DNA from: Rhodopirellula baltica
Lineage (GTDB): Bacteria > Planctomycetota > Planctomycetia > Pirellulales > Pirellulaceae
Assembly (NCBI GenBank): GCA_002901265.1
Contig: PPHI01000004.1
Location: 1-64,000, forward strand
DNA length: 64,000 bases
Reading direction: 5' to 3'
Shown here: piece by piece, positions 21,103-30,720 of the stretch
How positions within the stretch are numbered: position 1 is the stretch's first letter
Layout of the letters: each line of letters starts with the position of its first letter
The notes under the pieces: model-generated
Seen by the model: only the letters and a program-made list of their open reading frames with translations
Databases searched by the model: none
Told to the model about the DNA's origin: nothing
Program-made: the position numbers and the translations under genes

Positions 21103-21444
21103 CTACTGGCGTGTTTCGCCGTTGATGCTTCGCCGGACCCAATCGACATAGCCTGGATCGGCGTCACTGCATGGCAGCATCACAATCTGTGGCTGCGTGT
21201 AGGGGTGCAGTTTCTGCAGCCCACGCATCAAGGCGTCGCTCTGATCGGCCGCCGTTTTGATCACCAAGCGGACTTCAGGGTCCACGCAAATTTTGCCGTC
21301 CCAGCGGTAATAGCTTTTGATCGGGGCGTCGATTTGGACACAGGCAGCGAGATGCTGGTCGATCAGCGACTGGGCTAGCGTTTCAGCTTGTTGCTGGTCC
21401 GAAACGGTGGTCAAACAAACGACAAGTTGGGGACGATCATCCAT
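21103..21444 (-). CDS. cutA: CutA1-type divalent-ion tolerance protein
   Basis: 113 residues from the ATG at 21444; the open frame extends to 21633 but the extra 63 residues are not family-like. CutA1 is a small ferredoxin-like trimer linked to copper tolerance, with no settled biochemical role. The family core is clear: LVVCLTTVSDQQQAETLAQSLIDQHLAACVQ, then YYRWDGKI and EVRLVIKT, ending with HPYTQPQIVMLPC. It is divergent from the ferritin-like gene (224-base gap) and convergent with the LptD-like gene. Confidence 0.92.
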   Translation of the reverse strand: MDDRPQLVVCLTTVSDQQQAETLAQSLIDQHLAACVQIDAPIKSYYRWDGKICVDPEVRLVIKTAADQSDALMRGLQKLHPYTQPQIVMLPCSDADPGYVDWVRRSINGETRQ

Positions 21445-21668
21445 TGGGAAGCGAACCTTATTGAGAAGCAATTTCAGCAGCGAAGCCGGCCAAGAGTACT
21501 GTTGATTTGAACGGTTCTCAACAAGGGCACGCGAGGACGCTATTTTCTGAAAACCCTCCCGCAGTCGGTCGGATAGCGGTTGCCGAGGGCCTGTCTTGGG
21601 CGCTATTGTTTCGAACAGCAGACGCAATCCCAATCCAGAATCGAGTCACAAGAATCAGGAGACTATAG

Positions 21669-22121
21669 ATGGACTATCAACCGATCATCGACCAATTGAA
21701 CGAATGCCTGAAGCATGAATGGACCGGCGTGGCTCAGTACTCGCAAGCAAGCTTTTTGATCGAAGGCGTGTGGCGTGAAGTTTACGCCGGGACCTTCATC
21801 GAAAACGCCGAAGAGTCATTCGGCCATGCGAAGCTCGTCGGCGAAAAGATCTCCGCCCTCGGTGGTGTCCCCGTCGTCACCCGCAACGAGATCAAGCAAA
21901 CGCGTGACCTGACCGAGATTTTGAAGAACAGCTTGGAATTCGAATCCAAAGCAGTGGAGATGTACACCAAAGCGTTGGACCTGGCCGAAGGCGATCGCGC
22001 CCTGGTGATCTTCTTGGAAAACATCCTGGAAGAAGAACAAGAAGGCGTTGACGAGTTCACGAAATTGTTGCGTGGCAGCGAAGCGATGGAATCAGCCAAG
22101 AGCAGCACGAAAACCGCGTAA
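21669..22121 (+). CDS. Ferritin-like / bacterioferritin-type protein
   Basis: 150 residues. ATG with a good ribosome-binding site (AGGAG, about 8 bases upstream). Four-helix ferritin-like fold, with MDYQPIIDQLNECLKHEW as helix A and HAKLVGEKISALGGVP after helix B, as in bacterioferritins. By-eye comparison with E. coli Bfr keeps the first-helix Glu (residue 17), the helix-B His and a helix-C Glu. The helix-B Glu position reads Ser, the haem-ligand Met reads Phe, and the last-helix Glu-x-x-His reads QEGV. So haem binding is unlikely and the ferroxidase site may be altered. It probably handles iron or oxidative stress, possibly as a partner subunit. A strong terminator follows. Confidence 0.78.
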   Translation: MDYQPIIDQLNECLKHEWTGVAQYSQASFLIEGVWREVYAGTFIENAEESFGHAKLVGEKISALGGVPVVTRNEIKQTRDLTEILKNSLEFESKAVEMYTKALDLAEGDRALVIFLENILEEEQEGVDEFTKLLRGSEAMESAKSSTKTA

Positions 22122-22138
22122 CACGTTACCAAAACACC

Positions 22139-22202
22139 GTCTGCCTTTCTTGGGCAGACACCGAGCGACGACGACGCCCCGGCCATTCGGCTGGGGCGTC
22201 GT
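22139..22202 (+). terminator. Double hairpin terminator after the ferritin-like gene
   Basis: Two hairpins in tandem. GTCTGCC/GGCAGAC lies at 22139-22159. A much stronger ACGACGCCCC...GGGGCGTCGT stem with an inner GCC/GGC pair lies at 22171-22202, followed by TCATTATATT. It starts 18 bases after the stop codon. Confidence 0.75.
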
Positions 22203-22422
22203 TCATTATATTGGGAATTGTCGCGAAGCCTTTGCCGAGACACCACTTCGTTTGTTCCGCAGAAGCGGTCGCAGCGGAATCTGGGGGATTTTTATCGCCA
22301 ATCCCTAATAAATCCGATCAGCGTGCGTCCTTTCATGCGGCTACGTTTCACCGAATAGCGGTGGGCGTGGCCACTCATCTGTTCACGCATCTGGCTCAAA
22401 CTCTTTGCAACGGTGATCTGAA

Positions 22423-25400
22423 ATGATCAATCGCGATCTCAACCAACGAAAATCTCGACGCTCGCGACGCAAACGTCGTTCTGCGAAAGCGATCGCGGCA
22501 CTCCTTCTCATCGGATTGATCCCCAAAAACGTCATGGCCGAACCAATCGGGTTTATGGAAAAGTTCGCCCTTTCGGCGGACCGCGAATCCGTGCTCTCGG
22601 AACTGATTCCGGGTAGCGATGATTTCTACTTCTTCTACTGCCTGCACTACCAAAACACGCAGCAACTCGATCGTGCCGAAGCGGCCTTGAAGGCCTGGAG
22701 CAATGCCCGCAAAGGGGCTATGTCGCCGCTGATGCAAGCGATGACAGAGCGGCAACGATTGTTGACGTACGATCGCAATCCAGGCGAATCGATCGACTAC
22801 CTGATCCGACGGCTCAACATCCAACTGAACCATTCGGCCCCCGCCCGCAAAGGCGAACGTCGCTACCCCAGCCAAATCGCAGACGAACTGCTGTCACCAC
22901 AACAGATCGTCAAGCGGTCACTACACGACAACGTCGCCTTGTCTCCACTGGGAATGCAAATCGCCGCGGACTGGTTCCTCGGCGGCCAGCCCGGTGACCT
23001 GGGATTGGATCTAAATGCATTGCTGAAACGGGTCAACGGTCCCTACCTGAAATCGCTTGATCGACTAGTCATCCAAGAACTGAATCAGCGGAACGAGCGT
23101 GATCGCCGTTTCGGTGACTTGCCCGCGCACCAGTTTTTGACACTCGAAGAACTTGATGAAGTCGCCCGTCGTGTCCCCACGGTCGCCGATGACAACGAGT
23201 TCGTTGATGCAAAACTGTACCGTCTGCGCCCCAACGCTGACATCGACCTGAGCCAACAGCCCGAAGAGCGGCTTAAGTACTTGCGCCGTGTCGAGCAGTA
23301 CACCCAGACGCTGTCGGCGGCGTACAGTTCGCTGAAAGCGAGTTCCGCATATCGCTTGCTCGAAGCAAACTTGAAAGCGGGCATTTGGGACAAGGAGTTG
23401 TTCCTACGGTACCTGCAACTGCCGCGTCAGAGTTCGATCATCAGTCCAATGATCGCGCGACTTCCCAATCGTGCGAACTTGAATCAGGATTTTTCCAGTG
23501 TTGCGTTTTTGCCGCCGATCGGCAGCGACGAAGCGCTGATCGAAACCTACCTCGAACACTTTTTGCTCGACGCGACCGGCATCGACGAGTACACGCGATA
23601 TCTTCAGCCCGATTTTGTCCGTCGTGTGTTCGCACGCACCAAACTGATGTCGGGTGTCACCAATGAACAGCCGTACTTCGAAATGTTGTCGGCTGGCGAA
23701 CGCAAAGAACTGCGTGACAAAGTGGAGCTAACGTTTGCCCCACAGAACCCAACGCGATTTGCAAGTGAGGACACGACAGAACTGCTTGTGGATGTCAAAA
23801 ACATCGACAAGCTTGTTGTCCGCGTCTACGAAATCAACTCTCTTGCATACTACCGCACACATCAAGAAACGCTTGATACCGACGTCGATTTAGACGGTCT
23901 GATTCCGACCCACGAACAGACGATCGAGTACGACCGTCCGACGATCGTACGTCACCGTGAAACGATTCGCATTGACGAGACGAAGGGACGCGGCGTTTGG
24001 ATCGTCGACTTGGTTGGCAAAGGCCGACGGGCACGAACGATCATCCGCCATGGCGACTTGAATACCGTTCGTTCGCAAACGGCCAACGGCGTCCAAATCA
24101 CAGTGCTCGATGAAAACCGCAATGTCATCAACGACGCTAAGCTGTTCGTCAACAATCAAGAGTTTGCGGCCAAGGAAAACGGGAAGATTTCAATCCCGAT
24201 GGTCAGCCAAATCGCAGACGGCCAAGCCATCGTCTACGACGGCAAAATTGCACGCACGTTCCGCTTGGAACACCTGGTCGAAAACTATGAGCTGCAAGCT
24301 GGGTTCCTCGTCGATCCGGCGCTGATTCAATCGGGCGGCCAAACGACGTTGGTGGTCCGACCACGCTTGTCACTCGGTTCGCAGCCGGTTGATCCAGGAA
24401 TCTTGTCCAAAGCGTCGTTGCGAGTCACCGCAACCGATTTGGACGGGATCGAAACGACCAAGACGTTCGAAAAAATTGAACTGAATCAAGCCCAAGAATA
24501 CGCCATCGATTTCCGCGTTCCATCGCGTTTGGCAAAACTCAGTTTCCATTTGTCCGGCAAAGTTACTGGGCTGAGTGATCGACGAGAACGCGAACTCGCA
24601 GCCGATCACACGGTTCAGCTCGCTGGCATCCGCCAATCCAATCAAACGGTCGACGCATTTTTGACCCGTGATGGCGACGATTATGTGATCGAAACCCGGG
24701 GCCGCAACGGGGAACTGATCGGTGGCACCACGGTGACGGTCAAGTTCCTAACCGACCTTGGCCAATACCGCCCCGAAGTGACATTGCAGTCCGATGACCA
24801 GGGACGCGTCAATCTTGGACCGATGGCACCGGTTCAACAGTTGTCGTATAGCGTCAATGGTGCGACATGGCACCAGTTTGATGCACAGATCAACAAACAC
24901 GTTTGGCCGTCGGCAGTCCACTTGGCAACGACCGATGAATTGCGTTTGCCACTGGCCGACGGAAGCACTGCCGAAAACTATCGGTTGCTAGAAGTACGTG
25001 ATGGGGTCGTTCAACAAGACCTCTCGGCGAAGCTGTCGGTTGCGGCGGGGCAATTGCTTGCCAATGACCTTCCGCCAGGCGATTACACATTGATCCAGCG
25101 TGAAACAGGGGACGCGACCAGTGTCGCAGTTGTCGAAGGCGAAAAGGTCGGCGATGTGATTGCCGGTGAAGTTCGCCACCGCCAACAAAGCCAACAAGTC
25201 CCGTTGGCGATCGAATCCATTCGGCGGCAGGATGACGGCAGTGTTGCGATTCAGCTTGCGGGCAACACAGACCTCGCACGCGTGCACCTGATCGCGTCGC
25301 GTTACTTTGGTCCGAAGCTTCCGTTGAATTCATTACATCTTGGCCTGCCACGATTGAATGGGCGGCAGCTGTCGCTGTCACGTTCCGGCTATGTGAGTGA

Positions 25401-28400
25401 CTTGCGTCTGGGTGACGAGTACGAGTATGTGCTTCGCCGTCAGTTCGCGGAAAAGTATGCCGGCGTGATGCTTCCGCAGCCCAGTGTATTGCTGAATCCG
25501 TGGGAAACGGAAACCACAAGCAATCAATCGCAACAAGTAATGGCGGGTGACGCGCCCGCCCCCTCGGCAATGGCTGAACCGGCCCGAGATGCCGCGATGG
25601 GAGCCGCTAAAGCAGCTTCATTCGTGCAAAGCGAGACGGGATCCGATTTTGATTTTCTGCGTGATGCCGGCGTTTTGGCGGCGAACTTGATTCCCGACGA
25701 AAATGGCAGCCTTGTCGTTCCTGCGGATGTCGTGGCCGGAATGCCAATCGTCCAAGTGATCGTGTCGGATCCGCTGACGGTGATGCAACAAACCGTCACC
25801 GGACCTTTAAAAGAAGCCGAAATTGATGACCTGCGATTGGCAAGCTCCCTTCCGGCCGAGAAAGCATTGTCGTTCGAACGCGTCGTCTCCGTCGTGACAC
25901 CTGACCAGCCGCTGGATCTCGAAACGCTCGGGTCAGCACAGCTTCAAGTCTTCGGTGATATCGCTTCGCTGTTGTCGCTGTACCGAACATTGGTCAGTGA
26001 TGATCGCTTCGCTGACTTTGATGTGCTCGCCCGTTGGCATGCGATGGACGACGAACAAAAACTGACTGAGTATTCGAAGTTAGCTTGCCATGAATTGCAT
26101 CTGTTCCTTTACATGCACGATGGCGAGTTCTTTAACTCGGTCATTCGCCCCTACCTCGCAAACAAGAATGAAAAGCAATTCATCGACCACTGGTTGCTGG
26201 GAGATGACCTGACTTCCTATGGGGAACTTTGGCGCTACCAACACCTTTCCGCTGCGGAACGTGCGTTGTTGGCAATGCGTCTTCCCGAGATGCGTTCATC
26301 GATCATCCGCGACCTGAATGAAACCGTTGATGCGATGAAAGATGACTTTGACCGCCGCCGAATGCTTGTCGAAACCGCGCTGCAATCCCGCGGATTGTCC
26401 GTCGCGTTCGATCGCGAGGAGATGGCAGCGGAATCTGATTTCGCGGTGCCACAATCCTTGGGCTACGCCATGGGCGGCATGGGAGGCGGCATCGATGGAC
26501 TGTCACAAAATCAGGTGAAGGAATCGTTGCAACGATCCAGAGCCGTACAGTTGTTCCGCAAACAGCCCGCTAACACGCCGATGTTGGGGCGGCGGATGAG
26601 CGGGATGCTCTCCGAGCGGGAACTGGGGGACACGCGATACATGTACCAGCAGTTGGACAGTACCAAGCAATGGGCCGAAAACCAATTCGACCATGTTCGT
26701 ACCGTCGGCAGCAATCCGTTGGACCTAATCCCGATCAATGCGTTTTGGCGTGACTTGGCGGGGCAGGACATCAGCGAAGGCAACGCACCTGCGATGTCAA
26801 ACCATCTGCTGGCTCCAACGACCAGCCGTCATTCGGCGCTGCTCGCACTCGCGATGAGCGGGTTGCCATTGCAAGCGGGGGAAATCGGATTGCCGACGAA
26901 ACCCGAGACGATGTATCGGCCGGAACATTCGGTCGCCCTAATCGCCAAACGCTTGCGTGAATTGCAAACATCTGATGAAAACGCCAGCGTATTGATCGGG
27001 CAACTGTTCCGATTGAGCAATCCCAACCCGAACGAAGACGAAGAGAAAGCCGTCACGGAAAAGTTCTTGACCGGACGTGCCTACAAAGGCCAAGTGGTCG
27101 TGTCGAATCCGACAGCCGAGCAAAAAACGTTGGAAGTGTTTTGGCAGATCCCGGCAGGCAGCCTGCCGCTCGCTGGAAGCCAAATGACCGACAGCAAAAC
27201 GTTTGTCGTCAATGCCTTCGGAGTTGCGTCGGTCGAGTACGAGTTTTACTTCCCAGCCGCTGGCGAGTTCGTCCATTACCCGGCGAACGTTTCTGCTGGT
27301 GATGAATTGCTCGCGTCTGCCGATCAGATGAAATTCCGCGTTGCGGATGAATGGAGTGACGACGAAGTCACTTGGCAACGAATTGCCGTCGACGGTAGCG
27401 CCGATCAAATCCGCGATTACTTGGCCAAAGCAAATTTGCACAAACTCGATTGGAGTCTGGTGTACCATCGACTTCGTGACAAAGCCGTCTATGGCGTGGT
27501 CACCGATGCTTTGAAAACCGCAAAGGTCCCACAAACTGACGTTTGGGCCTATGGCTTCTATCACAAAGACGAATCGGCGATGCGACGGTATCTGTCGCTA
27601 CGCAACGACCTGATTCAGAGTGTCGGCCCCGAACTGGATTCGACATTGTTGACGGTCGACGCGATTGATCGCCAAAGTTACGAACACCTCGAATACGCTC
27701 CCTTGGTCCGCGCCCGAATCCACCGGCTGGGTGACCAAGACGAGATTCTGAATTCGAAGTTCCTTGGCCAATACCAACAGTTCGTCCGTGGACTCGGTTT
27801 TCAACCTTCAATTGACGTCGAACAGAAACTGCCGCTGTCGTACTACTTGTTGCTGCAGAACCGAATCGAAGAATCGATTGCCGTATTTGGCGAGCTCGAT
27901 CGTGACACCGTCGAGACGCAGCTGCAGTACGACTACATGGCCGGTTACTTGGCGATGCACCGTGGCGACTACGAAACGGCGCTACAAATCGCCAACGCCC
28001 ATGCGAACCATCCGGTCCCGCGTTGGAAGACTCGCTTTGGACAGATGGCGTTGCAAGTGCTGCAACGATCTGACCTGATGGATTCCGGGCAATTGGTTTC
28101 CGTCGACAGTTCCGAATCAGGCGATGCGAGTGTTTCGCCACAAGCGGCTGACTTGGCGATAGCTGACCGTGACCGGGCGAACAGCCAAGCCTCGGCCGAA
28201 GTTCCGGAAGCCTCGATCAAAGTCGAAGGCGATCAGATTCGGATCGACCATCGCAACACCGACCAGGTTGAATTGAACTTTTACGGCGTGGATCTGGAGC
28301 TGTTGTTCAGCAAAGCTCCATTTGCCCGCAACGACTTGCAAAAGATCGCGATGGTCAGACCGACGCAATCGGAAACGGTACAGTTGAATGGCTCGTCCGG

Positions 28401-28770
28401 CACAACACGATTGGAAATTCCACGACAACTGCGCAGTCGGACGCTGCTGGTGGAAAGCCATGTCGGTGCATCGCGTAGCACCACCTTGTACTACGGTGGT
28501 GAACTGACGACGTATGTCAGCGACGCGTTTGGCCAACTGCAGACCACCGACGCGACCACACATCGTCCGATCGCGGGAGCCTACGTCAAGGTTTACGCTC
28601 GGTACCCTGGCGGCGACGTGCGGTTCTTCAAAGACGGTTACACCGATGGCCGAGGCCGGTTCGACTACACCAGCATCAGTGCGGCGGACGCCAAAGGCGC
28701 CGAGCGATACGCGATTCTTGTACTGAGTGAAACCAAGGGTGCGACCCTGCATGACGTTGCCGCGCCCTAA
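22423..28770 (+). CDS. Very large secreted protein of unknown function, macroglobulin-like
   Basis: 2115 residues. A very basic N-terminus (many Arg/Lys within the first 25 residues) is followed by a hydrophobic segment (AIAALLLIGLI) and a likely signal-peptidase site near MAEP. The rest is exported and has no further obvious membrane helix. Long beta-rich stretches (about 430-800) resemble the MG domains of alpha-2-macroglobulins, and the C-terminal 80 residues (RPIAGAYVKVYARYPGG... GYTDGRGRFDY) resemble a carboxypeptidase-regulatory-like beta sandwich. The A2M thioester motif GCGEQ is not present. A Gly/Met-rich hinge (AMGGMGGGIDG) lies near residue 1355. A scaffold or protease-trap-like envelope protein is plausible; function is not recognised. 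Two hairpin terminators follow. Confidence 0.75.
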   Translation: MINRDLNQRKSRRSRRKRRSAKAIAALLLIGLIPKNVMAEPIGFMEKFALSADRESVLSELIPGSDDFYFFYCLHYQNTQQLDRAEAALKAWSNARKGAMSPLMQAMTERQRLLTYDRNPGESIDYLIRRLNIQLNHSAPARKGERRYPSQIADELLSPQQIVKRSLHDNVALSPLGMQIAADWFLGGQPGDLGLDLNALLKRVNGPYLKSLDRLVIQELNQRNERDRRFGDLPAHQFLTLEELDEVARRVPTVADDNEFVDAKLYRLRPNADIDLSQQPEERLKYLRRVEQYTQTLSAAYSSLKASSAYRLLEANLKAGIWDKELFLRYLQLPRQSSIISPMIARLPNRANLNQDFSSVAFLPPIGSDEALIETYLEHFLLDATGIDEYTRYLQPDFVRRVFARTKLMSGVTNEQPYFEMLSAGERKELRDKVELTFAPQNPTRFASEDTTELLVDVKNIDKLVVRVYEINSLAYYRTHQETLDTDVDLDGLIPTHEQTIEYDRPTIVRHRETIRIDETKGRGVWIVDLVGKGRRARTIIRHGDLNTVRSQTANGVQITVLDENRNVINDAKLFVNNQEFAAKENGKISIPMVSQIADGQAIVYDGKIARTFRLEHLVENYELQAGFLVDPALIQSGGQTTLVVRPRLSLGSQPVDPGILSKASLRVTATDLDGIETTKTFEKIELNQAQEYAIDFRVPSRLAKLSFHLSGKVTGLSDRRERELAADHTVQLAGIRQSNQTVDAFLTRDGDDYVIETRGRNGELIGGTTVTVKFLTDLGQYRPEVTLQSDDQGRVNLGPMAPVQQLSYSVNGATWHQFDAQINKHVWPSAVHLATTDELRLPLADGSTAENYRLLEVRDGVVQQDLSAKLSVAAGQLLANDLPPGDYTLIQRETGDATSVAVVEGEKVGDVIAGEVRHRQQSQQVPLAIESIRRQDDGSVAIQLAGNTDLARVHLIASRYFGPKLPLNSLHLGLPRLNGRQLSLSRSGYVSDLRLGDEYEYVLRRQFAEKYAGVMLPQPSVLLNPWETETTSNQSQQVMAGDAPAPSAMAEPARDAAMGAAKAASFVQSETGSDFDFLRDAGVLAANLIPDENGSLVVPADVVAGMPIVQVIVSDPLTVMQQTVTGPLKEAEIDDLRLASSLPAEKALSFERVVSVVTPDQPLDLETLGSAQLQVFGDIASLLSLYRTLVSDDRFADFDVLARWHAMDDEQKLTEYSKLACHELHLFLYMHDGEFFNSVIRPYLANKNEKQFIDHWLLGDDLTSYGELWRYQHLSAAERALLAMRLPEMRSSIIRDLNETVDAMKDDFDRRRMLVETALQSRGLSVAFDREEMAAESDFAVPQSLGYAMGGMGGGIDGLSQNQVKESLQRSRAVQLFRKQPANTPMLGRRMSGMLSERELGDTRYMYQQLDSTKQWAENQFDHVRTVGSNPLDLIPINAFWRDLAGQDISEGNAPAMSNHLLAPTTSRHSALLALAMSGLPLQAGEIGLPTKPETMYRPEHSVALIAKRLRELQTSDENASVLIGQLFRLSNPNPNEDEEKAVTEKFLTGRAYKGQVVVSNPTAEQKTLEVFWQIPAGSLPLAGSQMTDSKTFVVNAFGVASVEYEFYFPAAGEFVHYPANVSAGDELLASADQMKFRVADEWSDDEVTWQRIAVDGSADQIRDYLAKANLHKLDWSLVYHRLRDKAVYGVVTDALKTAKVPQTDVWAYGFYHKDESAMRRYLSLRNDLIQSVGPELDSTLLTVDAIDRQSYEHLEYAPLVRARIHRLGDQDEILNSKFLGQYQQFVRGLGFQPSIDVEQKLPLSYYLLLQNRIEESIAVFGELDRDTVETQLQYDYMAGYLAMHRGDYETALQIANAHANHPVPRWKTRFGQMALQVLQRSDLMDSGQLVSVDSSESGDASVSPQAADLAIADRDRANSQASAEVPEASIKVEGDQIRIDHRNTDQVELNFYGVDLELLFSKAPFARNDLQKIAMVRPTQSETVQLNGSSGTTRLEIPRQLRSRTLLVESHVGASRSTTLYYGGELTTYVSDAFGQLQTTDATTHRPIAGAYVKVYARYPGGDVRFFKDGYTDGRGRFDYTSISAADAKGAERYAILVLSETKGATLHDVAAP

Positions 28771-28790
28771 AGGCAACCTGCAATGAATGA

Positions 28791-28814
28791 CTGATCAGCA
28801 AAAGAGCTGATCAG
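28791..28814 (+). terminator. Hairpin after the large secreted-protein gene
   Basis: CTGATCAGC and GCTGATCAG pair as a perfect 9-base stem with a six-base loop, 20 bases after the stop codon. An A-rich stretch follows on the plus strand. Confidence 0.55.
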
Positions 28815-28837
28815 AAAAAGAGGCGAGCGGCAAAAGA

Positions 28838-28875
28838 AAAGAGGGTGCAACCGGAAAACCGATTGCACCCTCTTT
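28838..28875. terminator. Bidirectional terminator between convergent genes
   Basis: A perfect 13-base stem (AAAGAGGGTGCAA with TTGCACCCTCTTT) around a 12-base loop. T-rich sequence follows the stem on the plus strand and A/G-rich sequence precedes it, so it can stop transcription from the large gene and from the RRM gene, whose stop codon is 28 bases away. Confidence 0.85.
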
Positions 28876-28902
28876 CGTTTCATTCAATTGATACGCTGTC
28901 GC

Positions 28903-29241
28903 CTACCAGTTGCGGCCGCCTCCGCCGCCGCCGCCACGATGACCGCCGCCACCGCCACCGCCGCGGTAACCTCCGCCTCCGCCACCGCCACCACCACGTG
29001 GCGCGCGTTCTTGAGCTTCATTAACCCGGAGAGGACGACCTTCGTAGTCGTATCCGTCCAGGGCTTCAATGGCTTCTTTTGCCGCCTCATCAGCCATTGT
29101 TACAAAGCCAAAGCCGCGGCTTCGGCCCGTTTCACGGTCGGTCAGGACGATGGCATCATCAACCTGGCCATACTGCCTAAAGAGTTCTTCCAACTTTTCG
29201 GTCGTCACGGACCAAGCTAGATTCCCCACATACATCTTCAT
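28903..29241 (-). CDS. Glycine-rich RNA-binding protein (single RRM)
   Basis: 112 residues. One RRM domain (about 1-78) with RNP2 as MYVGNLAW and RNP1 as [10 protein letters not shown], followed by a Gly/Arg-rich tail of about 30 residues. This is the build of cyanobacterial and planctomycete Rbp proteins, which bind RNA and are often cold-induced. The tail repeats GGGG and YRGGGGG units, which make the DNA strongly G/C-skewed there. A stretch of about 465 bases without genes precedes it, which leaves room for a long 5' leader. The bidirectional terminator at 28838-28875 ends it. Confidence 0.92.
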   Translation of the reverse strand: MKMYVGNLAWSVTTEKLEELFRQYGQVDDAIVLTDRETGRSRGFGFVTMADEAAKEAIEALDGYDYEGRPLRVNEAQERAPRGGGGGGGGGYRGGGGGGGHRGGGGGGGRNW

Positions 29242-29706
29242 CGCTTCAATCGCTCCCTAGTCCAGAAGGCCTATGCACTCGGAGCAGTCGGCGACGCACA
29301 CACAGCGGTCCATTTCGTTCTGAGAGTTCGGTCTTCAATCACACGGGACGGCGCCAACCGCCATCCACTCAAGCGACGAGTGTAACACTATTTCTAGGTG
29401 GGTTGGCAATCATTCTGCTGGGTATATTCACTTCCTTGCAAAAAGTTCATCCTTTTAGCCCTTGCTTAGATGGTGACCGGAACACCCGAACAGCATAGTT
29501 ATTACCCTCACTGGCAATGATGGCAAACCAGCCAGGTGTGGATTGGCTGCCAAACCGGCACCCGGCCCCGTCGGATCGCAGTGATTGACGACCACACCGA
29601 AACGCACGACCATGGATTCCCCATCAGAATCGTCTTGGCGGCCCCTCGCGGCGGCCCTTTCTTGGCTGCTCCCACGCTTCCTCCATCCACTGGTCGCTGA
29701 TCAATC
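29242..29706. other. Divergent intergenic region between the RRM gene and the metal-transport operon
   Basis: No gene recognised. On the plus strand a 23-codon open frame starts at the ATG at 29517 (MMANQPGVDW...) and ends at a TGA near 29588; it could be a leader peptide for the metal-transport operon, but nothing beyond position supports that. The minus-strand part (29242-29400) could be a long leader of the RRM mRNA. AT-rich stretches around 29385-29460 are the likeliest promoter zone. No clear operator palindrome was found. Confidence 0.35.
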
Positions 29707-30720
29707 ATGTCAGATCGCATTTCGCGGATTGCCAATCGCCTCGCCATCGCGGTGCTGTTCACATCCCTGCTGACATTTGCCGGGTGCGGTTCGAAACCCA
29801 ACAAGACATCCTCGAAACTGAACGTGGTCACCACTGTCGGAATGGTCGCCGACCTTGTTCGACAAGTCGGTGGCGACGAAGTCGAGGTGATACAGATCTG
29901 TGGGGCTGGAGTCGATCCACACCTGTATAAACCCACGCGAGACGACGTGCTGCGCATTCGCGCCGCAGACATTGTCTTTTACAGCGGCCTGAAACTCGAA
30001 GGCAAAATGGTCGACACGCTCGAAAAGGTCGGCAAATCCAAACCCGTTTTCGCCATCACAGACACGATCGATCGCAGCGAATTGCTTTCCGGCGACGCCA
30101 CTGAAACTTCATCTGACTCCGCACACGCCGATCCGCACCTGTGGAACGACGTTTCTCTGTGGAGCCAGTGTGTGCCGCTGATCGCCGAACAACTCGGCAA
30201 ACTGCGACCTGAGGCGGCAGAAAAATTCAACGCCGCGGCGGATACCTATCAAACGCAATTGGCCGAACTGCACCAATACGGCAAAGACGTCACCGCATCG
30301 ATTCCGGAGCAAAGCCGTTTGCTGATCACCTCGCATGACGCATTCAGCTACTTCGGCCGCGCTTATGGACTGGAGGTGCAAGGCATCCAGGGAATCTCCA
30401 CCGAATCCGAGGCGGGACTACGACGCATCAACGAACTCGTCGACTTACTGATCGATCGCAAGGTCACCTCCGTATTTATCGAGAGCAGCGTCCGCCCCAA
30501 AAACGTCGAAGCCCTGATCGAAGGCGCGTCCCAACGCGGACATGAAGTCGAAACCGGCGGGGTACTCTACAGCGATGCGATGGGATCGGAAGGAACTTAT
30601 GAAGGAACCTATGTCGGAATGCTGGACCATAACTTGACGACTACGGCGAAGGCGCTCGGCGGAGTGGTGCCAGAAGGAGGATTTCAGGGTAAACTCTCGG
30701 GAAAAACCGACTCCCACTGA
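29707..30720 (+). CDS. Metal (Mn/Zn/Fe) ABC transporter substrate-binding lipoprotein
   Basis: 337 residues. A lipoprotein signal with lipobox LTFAGC (Cys27) precedes a cluster A-I metal-binding protein (TroA/MntA/ZnuA family). Expected metal ligands are visible: His in DPHLYKPTRDD, His in ADPHLWND, a His/Glu region around TSHDAFSYFGRAYGLEV, and Asp in LYSDAMGSEG. The absence of a His-rich loop between the first two motifs fits Mn/Fe (MntA/TroA) better than ZnuA, but specificity is only inferred. It is first in a four-gene operon; its stop overlaps the ATPase start by one base (TGATG). Confidence 0.88.
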   Translation: MSDRISRIANRLAIAVLFTSLLTFAGCGSKPNKTSSKLNVVTTVGMVADLVRQVGGDEVEVIQICGAGVDPHLYKPTRDDVLRIRAADIVFYSGLKLEGKMVDTLEKVGKSKPVFAITDTIDRSELLSGDATETSSDSAHADPHLWNDVSLWSQCVPLIAEQLGKLRPEAAEKFNAAADTYQTQLAELHQYGKDVTASIPEQSRLLITSHDAFSYFGRAYGLEVQGIQGISTESEAGLRRINELVDLLIDRKVTSVFIESSVRPKNVEALIEGASQRGHEVETGGVLYSDAMGSEGTYEGTYVGMLDHNLTTTAKALGGVVPEGGFQGKLSGKTDSH

